NCBI GenBank assembly: GCA_020028195.1
Contig: JAHWYE010000093.1
Span: 1-6,843 of the forward strand
Direction: 5' to 3'
Source of the DNA: Nitrospirota bacterium
GTDB taxonomy: Bacteria > Nitrospirota > Nitrospiria > Nitrospirales > Nitrospiraceae
Length of the DNA stretch: 6,843 nt
The notes beneath the pieces are model-generated. The model did not search any database and had not been told where the DNA came from. It worked only from the letters and a program-made list of their open reading frames with translations. The position numbers and the translations under genes are program-made. Shown piece by piece: positions 6,499 to 6,843 of this stretch; position 1 is the first letter of the stretch; each line of letters opens with the position of its first letter.

Positions 6499-6514
6499 TG
6501 GCACTGCTCTTGCT
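6499..6514 (+). promoter_or_regulatory. Sigma-54 (RpoN) promoter, divergent, for the small membrane peptide
   Basis: The plus strand reads TGGCAC, five bases (TGCTC), TTGCT, again a full match to TGGCAC-N5-TTGCW. Including the preceding A, it is identical to the opposing minus-strand promoter except at two spacer bases. Transcription should start near 6525, about 33 bases before the ATG at 6558. It lies inside a longer open frame from TTG 6468, which argues that those upstream codons are not translated. Confidence 0.75.
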
Positions 6515-6557
6515 GTCCAAGAAAAGTAAGGGAATGGGCGTAGCGGACAAGGTGACT

Positions 6558-6653
6558 ATGACGCGAACGGGATGGCTTCTGCTCGGAGCTGTGATGCTTG
6601 GAGTCGCCGTCTTTCTGTACTTCGTCGTCTTCTGTCCCGTCGAGTGCCACTGA
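6558..6653 (+). CDS. 31-residue single-span membrane peptide with C-terminal CPVECH
   Basis: Not a recognised family. The peptide is almost all one hydrophobic segment, GWLLLGAVMLGVAVFLYFVVF (5-25). Arg3 lies before it and CPVECH after it. The positive-inside rule predicts the N-terminus in the cytoplasm and the tail, with Cys26, Cys30 and His31, in the periplasm, where it could bind metal or form a disulfide. The start is chosen at ATG 6558 because AAGGTGA ends two bases upstream and the sigma-54 start is predicted near 6525. An in-frame ATG at 6534 (39 residues) has its purine tract touching the start codon, and the TTG at 6468 lies upstream of the promoter. As the first gene of the divergent sigma-54 unit it may act with the hemerythrin/cupredoxin genes. 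Being short, it could still be non-coding. Confidence 0.55.
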   Translation: MTRTGWLLLGAVMLGVAVFLYFVVFCPVECH

Positions 6654-6660
6654 AAGGCAC

Positions 6661-6734
6661 AGGCCATAGGCACGAGGCGCTAGGCAATGGGAAAGAGGTC
6701 CGGCCCATCGCCTATCGCCTCTAGCCTCTAGCCT
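6661..6734. repeat. Long inverted repeat of AGGC heptads, possible terminator
   Basis: The left arm (6661-6691) is AGGCNNN repeated four times, then GGG. The right arm (6704-6734), read on the other strand, is also AGGCNNN four times, then GGG. About 25 of 31 positions pair around a 12-base loop, so the RNA would form a long stem. It begins eight bases after the small peptide stop and ends 12 bases before the next start codon. It could terminate or protect transcripts, but there is no T-run. It shares the seven-base design of the repeat at 6261-6336. Confidence 0.8.
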
Positions 6735-6746
6735 GGGAGGTTATCC

Positions 6747-6843
6747 ATGCGATGCAGGCATTGTCACGGCCTGATGGTCGTGGATCACTTTCTGCATCGG
6801 GACGATAACAGCGGCCACCTCTGGCTGAGGACCTGGCGCTGCG
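6747..6843 (+). CDS. Small zinc-ribbon-like protein, 5' part only
   Basis: Thirty-two codons are visible, running off the right edge. The protein starts MRCRHCHGLMVVDHF, with Cys3-x2-Cys6, and reaches LWLRTWRC with Cys32. The first Cys pair and a lone Cys at this distance suggest a CxxC-CxxC zinc ribbon whose last Cys lies beyond the window. GGGAGG ends seven bases before the ATG, which supports this start. Its function is unknown; the sequence resembles short Cys-rich proteins I associate with Nitrospira genomes, from memory only. It may be read from the sigma-54 promoter at 6499 if the repeat at 6661-6734 does not stop transcription. Confidence 0.7.
   Translation, partial: MRCRHCHGLMVVDHFLHRDDNSGHLWLRTWRC

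Noticed and set aside
6468..6557. TTG start giving a 61-residue form of the small membrane peptide
   Set aside because: These codons contain the sigma-54 promoter and lie upstream of the predicted transcript; no Shine-Dalgarno precedes the TTG.
6270..6650. 126-codon open frame on the minus strand across the regulatory region
   Set aside because: Composition is unlike a real protein, and it runs over both inverted repeats and the G run; no recognisable family.
6661..6734. CRISPR-like array
   Set aside because: The units are seven bases and arranged as inverted arms; there are no 25-40 base repeats with unique spacers.

Overview
The window looks like chromosomal DNA from a GC-rich bacterium of the Nitrospira type (phylum Nitrospirota). 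This is an inference. It rests on the mix of genes (NAD-dependent formate dehydrogenase, hemerythrin, universal stress protein, periplasmic cupredoxin, a tiny zinc-ribbon protein starting MRCRHC) and on intergenic inverted repeats built from seven-base units. No rRNA, tRNA, insertion sequence, phage gene or CRISPR array was found.

Layout. Positions 1-4664, minus strand, hold a three-gene set in the order NuoE-like, NuoF-like, molybdopterin catalytic subunit. This is the fdsG-fdsB-fdsA order of cytoplasmic NAD-dependent formate dehydrogenases. The catalytic gene runs off the left edge with only its last few codons missing. It is intact throughout, with Cys363 in the catalytic position rather than selenocysteine. 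Positions 4770-6188, also minus strand, hold a tight redox/stress unit: hemerythrin, universal stress protein, secreted type 1 copper cupredoxin. The 105-base gap before fdsG carries a perfect TATAAT box on the minus strand, so the formate genes may have their own promoter as well as read-through.

The most interesting part is the 6189-6557 intergenic region. It contains two perfect sigma-54 (RpoN) -24/-12 elements, TGGCAC-N5-TTGCT, pointing in opposite directions (6244 to 6229 on minus, 6499 to 6514 on plus). They differ at only two spacer bases. Each sits about 30 bases before a good start codon: the hemerythrin on the left and a 31-residue single-span membrane peptide ending CPVECH on the right. 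Almost exactly halfway between them (centre 6374) lies a perfect inverted repeat, CTGCTACAG-N13-CTGTAGCAG, about 150 bases upstream of both predicted transcription starts. That is where an enhancer-binding activator would be expected. The arrangement suggests one activator switching on both units from a shared site.

The right end holds a second heptad-based inverted repeat (6661-6734) and the start of a small zinc-ribbon gene (6747 onward, plus strand).

Working model (inference): a signal sensed through an RpoN activator induces a di-iron protein, a stress protein, a periplasmic copper protein and a small membrane peptide. Formate oxidation to CO2 with NADH production lies directly downstream and may be partly co-expressed.
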